A stretch of 64,000 bases of DNA. It comes from Centroberyx gerrardi. Lineage: Eukaryota; Chordata; Actinopteri; Beryciformes; Berycidae. Numbering within the stretch: position 1 is the stretch's first letter; each line of letters begins with the position of its first letter. Shown here one piece after another: positions 19,301-33,737 of this stretch. The DNA lies in assembly GCF_048128805.1 (NCBI RefSeq), contig NC_136017.1, forward strand, positions 10,023,807 through 10,087,806. Reading direction: 5' to 3'. The translations under genes were made by a program, and so were the position numbers. A model generated the notes under the pieces. The model saw only the letters and a list, made by a program, of their open reading frames with translations. It was not told the origin of the DNA and did not search any database.

Positions 19301-22300
19301 CTGTGCATAAATGTGCGTGTGTGTGTGCATGTGCGTGTGTGTACATGTGTAGGTGTCTTCAGGCATAGAAGGAAAGGTTGTCCTATTTGAGCATTTTTTT
19401 CCGTGCTTGGTTTCCCAGGCTGTTGGTTCTTTTTGTACTTACCTAGTGGCCGCCAGATGTGATTACCAAATCTAGGGCAGTGGCTGCCTGGTGGTCCCCA
19501 GCACACACTGGCTTTGTGGCCCTCTTGGGTCAAACACTCGATCCTCTTGGGGCACCGTTAAACAATGTCAGACATGAAACTCATTAGAAAGAGTGGTCGG
19601 GACACAGACAGCACGTGTTTCAGCCTGGGGTGCAGAATCAGGACTTGATATGGGGCAATGGTGCACAGATGGTGATTGGTTTAGAAACGCATCACCTGCC
19701 CGGAAAACTGTAATTCTAGATTCAGTACTTTCAGGGACACCTGCTGTTCAGAGGGGAAAATTGTTGGTAATCCTGTGAGGGATTTTGATTCTCAGGCTAT
19801 TGTTGTGATTCTTTTGTCATTTGTTATGCATTGTGGCTGCCAAGGGATGAAATGGAGGGTTTTGTAGGTGATAGATTGGAGAGTTAGGTCAAAGTGCCCC
19901 TAGGAAAATTGCCTTAAATGTTTGTAAGGCTGAAATAACTGACTGCCGTTATTTGGACAATGGGACTGGGCATATGTATGTTTTCATTTGAAGCAACAGT
20001 TTTATACATTTTGGACAATTGGAACTGACTTTTCAAGTAAAATCCACTCTATATAACCTATATAGCAAGTCCTACTTGTGCTGTGACTTGAACCATTTAT
20101 GATATTTCCCCCACCTCTATTATTCCACAAATAATATCTGCAGAACATGGAATTAGATTTACACCACATTAAAAGTCAATAGTCCTTTAAGCTTAAGAGA
20201 TCATGCTGTGATGAGTTGCGAATGTATAGTTTGCGCTTGTGTGTCTGCATGCATTAATGCCTGTGTGCGACAACCAAACACTGATTGCCAACTGTAGATT
20301 GTACAGTGAGAATATCCATGATAGTGCCAGATATTGACTAGGAAGCTCTACTACATCTACAGAATGTGTGTATTGCATCGAAATCAGATGGAGCCCAATG
20401 TCAAGCCTGTCTCATCAAGGTCATGATGCTCTACTTAGCATCTCTACACAGATGCTTGCAGTACGCGCATGCACACACACACACATACACACTCACACAC
20501 AGAATACTATATGACACCAGAACATCCTCTGATCCCCTGTTCGTGTCCCGGCCTGAAGCCTTATGCCCTCTTCCCCTATGTGTTGCTCATTCATCCACAC
20601 TGCTCATCCCCTTCACACCACCGCCTGCAGAGGATCTGTATGCATTTGTTGGCATATGTATGGTGTGCGGTCATGTGTGTACAGTACATGTGTGGCATGT
20701 GCTTGTCTGAATCTGTACATGGTATTTGCCATATTTGTATATGGATTAGCATGTGTTTTTCATTTTTTTCATGATATTATTATTTTTTCAATAACCTACT
20801 TATGATGGATCTGTGCTGGTGTGTTTAGATAGTTTATGCTTATTTTATGTCCGCGTGTATAGGCCTGTGTACATATCAAAAGAAAAATGAACCTGCATAC
20901 TGTAAAAAAAATCTCCACACAGAGGCTTATGATTGGAAAAAAAACCTAGGAAATAAGTACAAAAAATAATGCATCAATTGCCAAGGCGAACAAAAGTGTG
21001 TGTGAATGTACACATCATATATGCTGATGTGTTTGCGTGTGTGCCTGCTCATGATGCCTGGTCACGTGCCGGTGCGTGGGAGTGTACCACCCCTCCTCCC
21101 TCTCTCCCATCCCAACTCCCCTTGAGTCTTGGTCACGTGATTTCTGCTCCGGTCCCCCCGAAGCCTTCCTCACCAACCAACACACCAACCGACTGAGAGA
21201 CGGTTGATTTAACTGTCTTCACCATACAGGTCCTCCTATCACTAATCCCACCGTGAGAGACAAGGTTTTATCCTGCCATAAAGGCTGGGAGATTAATCTA
21301 AACCTGGATTGGTAAACGGGGATGCGACTCTCTCTCTGGGCTGATCTGGGGTCAGCATGCCTGAGGTAGAGAAACCAGTGGCTATAAATAGAAGCAGGGA
21401 CCTGCAGGTGGGAGATTCTGGCTCATCTGTCTTACTGAGCTGGGTAAGATTGGATTGGGACAGAACAAGGTATCAGGCTTAGATATATCAGATATGAGAT
21501 ATATCAGATAAATTGTTGTCACTGGGGAAATAGTAATAGATACTTAGGCTTCCCTTTTGTTTCAAGCACCTGGAGATGCATACACTCCCTCCTTGCTATA
21601 TTAATATTATTATTATTAAACAACTCCATAGCTAACAGTGAATAGTTCTCAGTATAGAAGAATATGGAATGTATATGGTAGAAAGAAATAATCCCCAATA
21701 ATACTCTTCTTTTCAGCCTTTATTTTATTGGCTAATGCATAGGCTGGGATGAAAAAGCACACCAACGTGTTGCAGTACAGACAGCATTTCCTGAGGGTGC
21801 AAACAGTGCAAAATCACAACTTACAATTTGATTCGATATTTGTAACACATAGTTATCCCGTGCTAGATATTAACCTTGAAAATAAAGGCTGCATAGATTT
21901 TTTTTCTATCATGTATTGACCCCCCCAGTGTAAAATGAGCACCTCTCTATGAGATGCTGAAGCCGAAGCAATGTTCTTCCTCTGCTAATTTATAGAATGG
22001 AATAATATATGGATGCTATATCTGGCGCTGGCCGTGGTATTGCAAAAATGGGCAGTGTGAATGTATGAAGAGAATAGTTTCCAATGTAAAGAATCTCAAA
22101 GATGTTGAGAATGACTTCAATTTCCGTTTTATTGAACCTTATATGAATAGAGAGTGCCTTTATGTAATGAAATGCAAATACAGTTGTTGGAAGGGTGATG
22201 GTGTAAAACTAGATTGGGTATTTAGTAATGCTGTGTTTGAGTAAGCAACTTACATTTCTAAGGTTTGGTCTAGAAGTCCAGCAGAATTGTTTCATATTCA

Positions 22301-24186
22301 TGTTCTAGTTATGCATTTGTGTTCTGCTAGTATACAGTATAATATAAAAAAAATTGTTTCCAAATGCCCCATTTGCGACAAATGCTTCTCATATAGTGTG
22401 GTGTTTTGTAAGCCTACCAATAATGCATGGCACTTTGGAACAAATCTACAATCAATTGATCAGTCAATCATCAATCACTACATTGCTGAGGGTTATTTTG
22501 CTGTTTCTCAGCAGCAAGCATAATCAGATGTAGCGATTGTTGAAGTCTGACTTTTTCTGCATGTAATAGTGAACAACTGCTGCACTATTTCTCTTCCTCA
22601 GAGAGGGAAATCAGAAAATGTGTTATAGTCTGCCTATTATGTGCTGCAGTGGCCACTGCAGTGCTAATGCAGTGCAGATGCAGGATAGATAGACTTGAGC
22701 GATGGCGACCACAGGAGGTGTTAGACATGAATTGGATATATGGAACAGGTCTGAAGCAGTTAGTTTTATTTGATATAAACCAAGAGTGATTTTAAATCCT
22801 CATCCTATTGCCATCAGGCTTCAGTGTTTCCTCTAGGATTTTTTTTAGCAGCGGGGGGAAAGGGTTTTGTTGTACCTGGGTGGTGCGCGCGCGTAGTACG
22901 CCGGCGGTCAGAGTGAATATCAATAGGTAATTAAAAAATATGAAATAAAGTGACACTTGACTGCAAAACAAACTTTAGAACATACTCTCCTCACTTTCTG
23001 CCCTCTCTCCTGCTTCACTCTGCTCTCCTGCTCCACTACTCCTGCCTGCCTGTCTATTTGTCTAATAAGGTTACATTTGAGAATGAGTAACGTTAGATAA
23101 TTCTCTCACATCAAAAATATTTGATCACGCAACCAGTAAGAACATAAAAATATTGTAGTAGCCACCACTAACGTTACATATTTTAGAACCAGAAGGCATT
23201 TCTTTCCCTTCAAAACTTCGGGGCAGAGCTAAGAACCTTGAGCCCCTCCCTAGCTAAAGTAACGTTACCTGACTATCTTCCTCATAGACATCAGGCATCT
23301 TTCTCTTCTTGGAGAAATATTTTAACAAACTCATCTGAAAATGCAATCAAGAATATTTTAATACATAGCTTATATAAACATCGTTGGCAATTATTTTACC
23401 GACGTTTATTGAAGTAAGTCTGCGTTCACACACAGCGTTTTTTCCCCAACTGCCAGCGCCCTTTTCTCATTAAAAGTAATGGGAAGCGGCCGCAAGGCGC
23501 ACAAAAGGCCCACCGCTGCAAAAATTTTGCAGCGGTGGGCCGCCGCTGCAAAATGTATATAACGGAAACTCTGGGCTTTATTGATGCTGGGGCTCTGAAC
23601 TCTAAAATGACACCAGCCTGATTTAGATGTATGCGGTTCTCATGGGTTGGGGACAGGGAGAGGGAGCACGTTAGACTGAGGGAGTTTCCCAGGGGGCCGT
23701 TCTCCAGGGGACCTGTCTGGCCAGCCAGCAGTGCCAGCCTCAAGTCAACCCCCTGCTCCTCTCCCAGGCTTGTCACTAACACTTACATCTCTGCTGCCGT
23801 CACTGCCATGAGCACAGATATCAAGAGCAGAGTGTTTTAAAATGACTACTAGGGTAAAGGCTGTTAGTAGGTTACTCTGTCTGTTCTGTCTTTCTTTCTT
23901 TCTCTTTTTTGCAGCTCTGAAATGTTGATATTACTTCTCTGCTCCGCGTTAGAGTAGTGCTGATTATGTCCGATTCCTTTCACAGTAGTGTGTGCAGTGG
24001 TCAGTCTAAATCTGCGGAGGGCCGGATCAGAGTGAATTGAAATGCAGAGGCATGGACATTCACAAAATTAATACATTAGGAAAATGTCAAAGTCTTTCAG
24101 ATTACCATTAACCATCTGCCAGGGGAAATCTGGGGAAGTCTGAAGTCTGTCCAGTGGGACTTGCTAATGAATCCTCATCTGGGCCC

Positions 24187-24254
<68 letters not shown>

Positions 24255-24405
24255 ATGTGTGTATGTGCTTGTATGTCTATGAGTATGTGAGCGAGAGAGC
24301 TTGCTATGTGCATGTCCCACCAACCCAACTCTCAGCATCTGTCCACCACACTCCCTTGATGCCTTGGGTTGTCTCACATGGCTGTCCATGTGTGTGTGTG
24401 TGTGA

Positions 24406-24436
<31 letters not shown>

Positions 24437-27344
24437 TGTCTGCACACCACCAGCACACTTGCTTAATCTCTTCAGGATCAGTGACCAAAGACCAGCATCA
24501 GCCCCCTTTGACTTGACTGGCCACCGGTCACAGTATGCCACATGGCCACCTGTGCAAAACAGAGCTGCTGCGTGGTTTACACACACTAAAACCACAATGT
24601 CATATGATTAAAACATAGTTTGATGAAGTTAGTCATTTACAGTGTAGCCCTCAGTTCTTGAGGGACAGAATTATCTTAATGCCATTTTTTAAACCACTAT
24701 TTGCTGCAGCGATGAGTTTAGAGAAGAATGCTGTTGACTGGAAGGCTGCTGGGTTGGGAAAGTGAATTAAAACTGCTTTCTCCTCCATCAGCCACTACCA
24801 CTGAACTGCCCCGGAGCTGCTCAGTGGCAAACCAGCGGAGGACTCTGGTTGAACTGGGCAGCTGGGTGTGAATGTGTGGAGCAATATGAATATGAATGAG
24901 AGTGGTGCCGAAAAAGAGCATGGTGCTCAGTCAACTTTTCCTGCATAGATAAAAGGTTAAAAGAAAATCAGATAACCTCATTGAGATTGTAAATGTTTGT
25001 ATGAAGCCTGCAGCATTATTTGATTATTATTTGGATCGCTTTTCATCTTCATTAGCAAAGCAATACATGCACATCCTAATTTCTAACTGAATGTTTTTAT
25101 ACCTGGTTCACAAAAACTAAATATGTTCTGCCTTTTCTCATTTTAAACTAATGCTATGGGCCCACCGTTTTACGTCTTCTTCTTCCTATGCACTGTTTGT
25201 GTTTTTCAATCATATTAAGTGCTGAGGACATCCTAGTCGGATTATGCAGCCATGCAATATGGGAAAAAATCAGCGGTTCTCTGAACATATGTAGCACGGC
25301 AGACATTGAGTTTATGTTTATTGCAGCTTATTGTGAGTGTGAAAGTGTGTTTGTGTGAAAAGGTTTCAGTTCATTTTAGGTGTTTGCCAAGAGCATGGTG
25401 CCAAGGCTGGCTTTAACCAGTATTAAGAGGGCACTGTAGCATGGCCGGGACAGTTATCTCTCTTAAGCTTACTACTGACCACTCACCACCACATATACTG
25501 TATGTACATTACATTTTAGGAGTTCAGCTGACTCTGAGCAGTATCTGTAACAGTAACAGTAGAATAAGCTTCAGTTCAGTATAATATAACAGTGTAACAA
25601 AAACCAGCCGCAAAGAATACAAGGGTAAATAGCACTGCATCGACAGAATAGATGTAACAAATCTCTCTGTGTCCCTAAAATATTAATGTATAATAAACAG
25701 GTGCAAGGAAAGTTTTTCTCTTCACAAGACAGGAGCACGATCCTGTGCAAATAGAGGAGAACGATAGGGGGGAGCGGAGTGTGAAGTGTTTGTTGAAGAG
25801 ATGAATTTTCAATTTAAACTGGAAGTTAGGGAGTAAGCGACTCTCCTGTCCACTAATGGAGAGCCAGGAGGGAGTCGAACCGAGGCTGGGTAGCTTTTGA
25901 GGTGAGATGTTTTTATAAGCACCTTGGGTTTTTTTTAAAACTCACCTATACACACATCACTGATTGCATCTCTTCTTTTTATGTTTTCTTTTATCATTGT
26001 GTTTTATCACTTTTTTTTACTACTCTGCTGCTATGTTTTATCACTTTGTAACTCAAAACCAGTAGCAGGTATTGGAGTACAGCTCCCTTGGTGGCAAATT
26101 ACATCAGTACCACGGTTTTGAATTTGATACCAACAACCACAGGGAGCCACCTCCCCATAAGAGAAACCGTCTATATCACTATCCATTGGCTGCAGTGGTT
26201 ATGACTGGGCTACATGCTGTATCATGTTGTTACACAGCAAATCCTCCAGTCTTAATAAGTGTTGATTTTCAGTGACAGTAACTTTGAGTTGATAAGAGTT
26301 GACTAGAGAGTTGTTTGTCCTCTCATAGAGCTGATATGGCTTTGGGGTGGGTGTTCAAAACTATCTAAAAGTATTAAATTAACTTTAATGGGTGTGGGCT
26401 GATAGAAAAACTGCCATAGTGTTGATTTTTACACTCTCAGAGCGGAAGATTTTGCTGTGTAGCAGCGTTTCCTGTAGAACTCTCTGTACATTTTGGGAGT
26501 GGGTGTCATTTTTGTTCTGAGACCTGAGTTCGCTTGTGGGCCCATTCCAGGATCAATTGTAGTCGGTGTTGCAGTTTAAGAATGGCTTCTACTTGGATAG
26601 CATATTTATATGATGATATATGAACAATTGTCCTGTAATTGCAGTTTTTGAGGTCAGGCTGAACAATAAGGCCAGATGAATGCTTCATTGTATTTACATG
26701 TTTCAAACTGTGGGAGCAATTTCCAGCTGTGGGCGGTCACCACAGCTAAATGAATGTAAAGGAAACTAATAGTCATTAATATTGTAATATCTATAAAAAG
26801 ACTTTTTAGGTACTGTTTGTTCTGAAATACATCTGCTATATGAGCACTCCGTGGAGGTGGTGCTGATTCATCTTCAAAAGGCATTTTTTTCAAGTCGTGA
26901 AGTTATCATCCTTGTGAAAAACAACGGAAAACAACATGAATAACAATCCAACCTTTTCATTAAATATTCACGGGCAGAGTAAGCATTCAAAGACCCCTCC
27001 CTCCTCCGTTTTTCGAGGTCAGCGCTATTTATAGCAAGAAATAACCAGAAAAGAGCTATGTTGCATCCTTCAGCACCAGTCCCTCTCCTCTGTACTCTAG
27101 GCAACCGCTTCAAGCGTCTGCGGTCGCTCTAGTTCACGAGGAGTTCGTCTTGCCAGAGGTGTGGGTGGTGATGCATTTATATGATTTAAGGCTTACGCAC
27201 AATGAAGCATTCTTGTTAAAACCATGACTCAAAAAAATGGTGTAATCTGGCACTCAGGAGATGAGCGTGGCTCTTTCAAATTGCGATTGGCTGCCTTTTG
27301 TTGCCATGGCGACTGTCGGTGGAAGTTAGCCTTATAATGCTGAG

Positions 27345-27386
<42 letters not shown>

Positions 27387-29456
27387 TGTCTGTGAGTCTG
27401 TGTATTTATTTCGGGACACATCCTCCCACTAGGCAGGGGGGCAGTGTGCTCTTACGTAACAACTTGTAGCATTTGGATGAAATGTGGATTTTGCCTTAAC
27501 ATGGACAAAAAGGCTTCTGTTAAGTGAAATTATGGTGGTATGATGGATGTTTGCCAGGAGGCCGGTCTGGTCATGACATGGCATTGGGGATCCTCACTGT
27601 AAAATCTACTTAGAGTATTATAAACCCTTATTTATTACTGTATTAGGCTATGTTGTTTCTTATGTACTGAATATTTATGTTATTCTGTGTGTGTGCATGT
27701 GTTATATGTGTATGTGTGTGCCTGTATAAGGATAATAGGTGTATTGTAAATATGGGTGTGTAAGTGAAATTTACATACACTGAACTAAGAGTGTTACACC
27801 TGAATGTGTGAGTGTGTGTGTTGTGCCCAGTGAGTAACAAGGCTCTTCTGTGTGTGTGTCTCTTGTAGAGAACTGATGAGGAGGCGGTGGTGGACCGCGG
27901 CGGCACGCGCTCCATGCTCAACACCAACTTTGAGAAGGAGGAGCTAGAAGGTAACACCGGTGATATTCAATGTGTATTGTGTATTTTATCTGAGATCAGT
28001 GGTTCACAGTGAGTAAGTGTAACGTTGTGGCAGCACTCCACATTTCCAACACAGAGGATTAAAGGAAAAATCCACCCTAAAACACTTTAACACTGTTTTA
28101 TAAAACAGCTATTGGGGTTGTACCTTGCATTTCTGGGGTAGTTTTCTTATTCCTGTGGATAACTGGCCAAATATAGACAACATGACATCAGGTTGAGGTA
28201 TTTCCAGAGCAGCTACAATGGAGTTTGATAGCAGAAAAAATTACAACAATCTAAAACACATCAACGTTGACCTTCAGGTTTTGGGGTCAGTCCCTCAGAA
28301 TCAAAGGGCTTCTTTCTAGACTCACCATTTTGCCCCGACATTCAACAATCATACAGGGAGAAATCCATCATAGAAGAGGCAGGGAGACCAATTTCTCCAC
28401 CGACAGAAGCCTCAATAGACCACAGTGCATTGCAGCCATAGGCATGTTGTGTTTTGAGTAAGGGGCGAAACTCTCGTTCTTAGTATCGAAACTGCTATCA
28501 GCTGCACGTAACCCACAGCTGAATGGAACAAGTTCAGGCACGTTTTCTGGGTGTTGCTGCAAGGCATTCTGGGAAATGTACCACCACTGGGTTCTCTTTC
28601 ACAAATTCCCAGTCCACATACAGAAAGAAGGTTCCCACACACACACATAAACACACCCCTTGTCTTTTATTGTGTTCTCAACGTTTCAGTCAAGGATCAT
28701 TCTCAGGACAAACACACCCATTATTGATTGAGTCTAGATTGGTCATCACTTGCACTTGTGAGGAGTGTGGAATGGATCTAGACAATCAAAAAATAGACTG
28801 TGTTGGGCTCAATTGAGCAACACAACACAGAAAAAAAAATATTTACAAATACACAAAATGTGTAAATGAATACCAAGATACCAATTTCAACAAATTACAT
28901 AGGTAAAGCTGTTAGTAGGCCTACTTAAAGGGAAATAGTACTGGCAAAATATAAGAAATCAAAAGCAATAACGAACAAAAATGAACACATACACATACAA
29001 AAATCTGGTCAAAAGGTGAATTAAACTAGAACCACAATTTTTGCACTCCATTGTTACGTTATTTCCTGAAAGTATTTGTTGTTGCCGGGCAACGTTCACC
29101 TAGGCCGCCCACAGAGATGTCACTCTTTGATTGTGACACTCTGTGGGAGAGATAGCGCTTCCATCTCAAGGACCCCCATCCTCGGATGATGGTTGTTATA
29201 ATGGTTGTCTCTCTGTCTGGTGCCGTGGTAACGCTGACACTGCGTCAGCACAGCGCAGGAGGGGGAAATCCTCTGATCCTCTCATTATTGCCCCTCCTCT
29301 CTCTCTTCACACTTGCACATCCACACACACTTTACTCCCTTGCAGATGCATGGGGAAAAGGAAAAGGGTCAGCATGATGTGACCTTTTTCTGTTGTGATT
29401 CCACAGAGATTAAAGCATTGTAGTGCACGCACGCACACACACACGCACACACACAC

Positions 29457-29502
<46 letters not shown>

Positions 29503-32500
29503 GCGCGCGCATGCGCGTGAGCACAGTCACACACCATTGCGTGTATTCAAGCGTTAAATGACTGAATGCCGCCGAGACATGGCGAAGTAAGAGAGGAGAA
29601 AGGAAAAGACACTCTGTGACATCAGCAGCAGCTCAGGCCTGGGGGAGGCGAGCTATTTTTGTAAAGACCTCCCCTCATCTCAGCTCGCAAACTTTAAAGC
29701 TCTATTGCTGTGTCCTTACGTTTTCCAAACTGGCATTACCCCAGCTGCCCTGTTGTTGCTGTCTGCTCCGATATGCTGTTTATTGTACAATTTGCAGTAT
29801 TAGCAAAATCAGTCCCAACACCCTGCTTCTTTCCACTGCATTGGATACATAATTTACACGTTGCTAACTGTAATTTACTGTGGATGAATGCGTCTGCATC
29901 AGGACTTGCTTTCACAGCAGAGTAATATTTACTCCCAAACTGCAAATACATTTTGACATATAGTTCGTTTTCTCATTATATTTTCTGAGACCTCAATTAA
30001 CCTCTCTCCTGGATTCCTGTTGATGGTGGTGATGGTGGGAGGCGGGGGGGTTTGGGTTTATTGTGAACGGGCCTATCCAAACGCAGTGACATCAGCGTTG
30101 TTGTGAGGTGATTCAGGGCGGTTCATGTTATGACTGCATTGCTGAAATCAGATTAGTGCGCCATGATGTGATTAATCATGTCTCAAAGCAAGTGAAAACA
30201 ATTCAGGACACTCATTTGAGATATTTTCCCCTCAGGCTAAATATTGCTGACAAAATATATAGAGATATTGCTCACGGCAACTCTCACCCTCATAAACAGA
30301 ATAAGCAGTTTTCTGTCTCACCCTGCACTTGAGCCAAGATTTAACTTTGTGGGTTGACACAAGGTTTCCCAAACATATCACAAACCTCCAAATAAATGGT
30401 CCAAATAAACGGCTCTCCAAATATTTTTTTTTGTTGTTACAGCAGATATTACTTGGTACAGAGTGATATACCTGTCTATACTGTAGATGGGGTGATAGCA
30501 GCAGTGGGGAGAATGAAACTTATGATCAAAACAATTATCCTTGTGCAATCTCTCATTGTAATATCCTCTAGTTAGTGAAATAGTAGGTAAACTAAAGCAT
30601 TTCTCCTTTCCACTGGTGGTCCACAGACCCCACTTTGTGAACCACTGACCTACCAAAGTCCTGAGCCTCAGATTGCCCAGGGTATGGATCCATTTGGTGT
30701 TGCATTACGCTGGACGCTGTGCCCCCTCATATGGTGTAAGAGGCAGATGTAGAGAACAGGGTGTCCGGTAGTCTTGTCTGTGTCCGGCCACTGAGCCGAG
30801 GGCCGGCGGGAAGGAAGCAGCGGCCGGACAGCTCGACCGCAATGAAAGAGGAGAACGTCAGCTTGGATTATCTTCATGCTGACCCTGTGGACACACATGC
30901 TCACACACACGCTCATGCTCATGCACGCACTCACACAGAAACATAAGGGAAAATGAGAAGGGAAAGGCCTTGTGCGGATGTTGTATAATATCACTGCAGA
31001 ATCCTTGTCTCATTACATATCCTCTATTGGTTTAACAAAATGACCCTGATCATTAAAATTAACACTCAATTTCAACATCCCCTAAGACGACAATTCCCTA
31101 TTCCTAGTACGTTGACCTCTTGGAACATTGCATTGTGGGTATTGTAGAACCATGCACTACATCTTCCCCAGTTCACTGGCCAAAAACATTTTCTATGGAA
31201 ATACTCCATAATATCCTAACTAAATCAAGTGCCTTTGCTTCGTATATGTCATACAATAATGCTTTGGGTATTAATACTAACTATAATTAACTTTATATAC
31301 CATATATAGCAATTATCTAAATGCAGAGTTAACAAGTGCTTTAGAGGAAGACACAAAAACAAGAAAAGTACATAATGAGGAGATAAAAGAAGCATAAGCA
31401 AGAGAAAATACATTAAAAGAAGAATACAAATATAAAATGAAATCAGGTAAAAGAAAAGATGAGATTGTGAAAAGTGGGAAAGATCAAAAGCAATTACATA
31501 AAAAGTGTATAAAAGTGCGTTTTAAGAAAATATTTAAGATATTTAAGAGAATATTTAAGATCAGCCTGAGGAGCTGAGATATTAGATATTGAGTTTCATG
31601 GATTAATGTTGTCTCCATGTTGTCTGCAGGTCACCGCACACTCTACATCGGGGTTCACGTTCCCCTGGGCAGGAAGTCGCACCGACGTCACCGTCACCAT
31701 GGACACAGACACAGGAAGAGGTCCAAGGAGAGGGACTCTGGGGCGGAAGATGGACGAGAATCCCCCTCGCACAGTAGGTCTCCAAGGTGTACTGAGACGA
31801 AATGTGGCAAGTTACACACGGTCGAACGATATTAGAAAGCAAGTAGAGCTGCATTTTCACGGAGGATCCTGATGTGTAGGAGTGCGCCACACAGAAAATC
31901 TCTTTCTCTTTTATTACCAAACCTCTTCTACCAATGTACATCACTGTCACCTACCTTAATGTTTCACATCTTTCCACTCCATTACATTTATTTGTTCCTT
32001 CTCTCCTCTTCTCTCCACACGCCCCTCCGCCTCGCCCTCTCGCTGCAGCAGACACGCCGGCCCAGAGGGTGCAGTTCCTCCTGGGGACAGAGGATGGTGA
32101 CGAGGAGCACATCCCCCACGCCCTTTTCACCGAGCTGGATGAGATCTGCCTCAGGGAGGGAGAGGACGCCGAATGGAAAGAGACAGCCAGGTACACAGCT
32201 GCAGTCGGCCACATGGGCCGCTCCTCCACAGCAAGCTGTTCCCAGCTGTGCTGTTGTTCTTTGTTGCACCTGATAGGTTGATCCTGTTAGTGTGTGAATG
32301 CGATTTTTTCTTTTTTTTACCATGCTGCTATTGCTATGGCGCCATGCTCATCCAGAGAGACACTTAACTTTATACCATATGCTATCAAACTTCATCATGG
32401 TTTACAGCTGTTCTTTATTGAGCAGTATCTCATTACAAAAAGGAATAAAAACAAACTTAACCTCTGAATCTTCACACCTTGCTGCAAATTTTCACACAAC

Positions 32501-33695
32501 TCCCACATTTCATGTGTTCAGAATGAACTACATGTCATCACCACAAAGAATCAGAGAAACAGAGAATCACAACTTGGTTTTGTGTTTACATCTCGTCTAC
32601 AAATGCACATGTATCGTATCTGTGTGTTTTATGCATTTTTGTGGGGGTGTGTGTGCTTGCAAATCCATTGTATGTTTATTCATGTATTTTTTTTGTCTTT
32701 TGTGTAGGTGGCTGAAGTTTGAGGAGGATGTGGAGGACGGTGGGGAGCGGTGGAGTAAGCCCTACGTAGCCACGCTTTCCCTACACAGTCTGTTTGAGCT
32801 TCGCAGCTGCATCATGAACGGCACGGTGATGCTGGACATGAGGGCCAACTCTCTGGAGGAGATCGCAGGTAGAGGTCCCGGGCTGGGCCGGCGTCCTGTG
32901 GTCCTGTATAGGTCAATGGGTAGAGCTACAGTATGTCTCTCCCGGTCCCTCTCTATGCCTGTTAGCGTTATAAAGATTGATTCTTACTGTGTCACATCCT
33001 GGTGGGGCAGAGACCAGATATGTAAAAGTCAATATAGCTAACATTTGAATTTGGTTCACTGGCAATCAATAATTTCAGGGATGGGGACGGCTTTTATACT
33101 CTGTCACTATGCTTTTCCTGTTTTGCCTTGCCCTTTCATATATATCCATAGACTTAGAATGGGATTGTTTGACCTGGTTCGGGAAGGAATAATGCAACCG
33201 TATTTTATCTGGGATATTTTTGGAGAAAGGAAAGAGAGCGTGTATCTGGTTGGGTAAAAAAATTGCGCTGCTGGGGAGATCTGGTGAACTTAACCTGGTT
33301 TTGGGTGATTTAATCGGCAGCAGTGGGTGGGTTTTTGTTGGAATAATCAGCTTAGCATCACTGGCTTCTACACAGGGACAGACGTTACCGAGGGTAAAGC
33401 CTCTGTGAGTTTGAAGTGAATTGTTCGAAGACGGTCAGCAGTAAATGTCTAAACCTGCATTTGTGTCTTTGTGTGTTGTGTTCCTCAGAGATGGTCCTGG
33501 ATCAGCACGAGCTGTCGGGCCCAGTGGGTCAGGATGCCAGGAAGAGGATCCGCGAGGCCCTGCTCAAACAGCACCACCACCAGAACCATAAGAAGCTGGC
33601 CAACCGCATCCCCATCGTACGCTCCTTCGCTGATATTGGCAAGAAGCAGTCCGAGCCCCACTCTATGGACAAGAATGGTGAGCGAATGGTCCGAA

Positions 33696-33737
<42 letters not shown>

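Noticed and set aside
24108..24488. Overlapping open frames rich in Thr-His or Cys-Val
   Set aside because: These are translations of GT/CA microsatellites.
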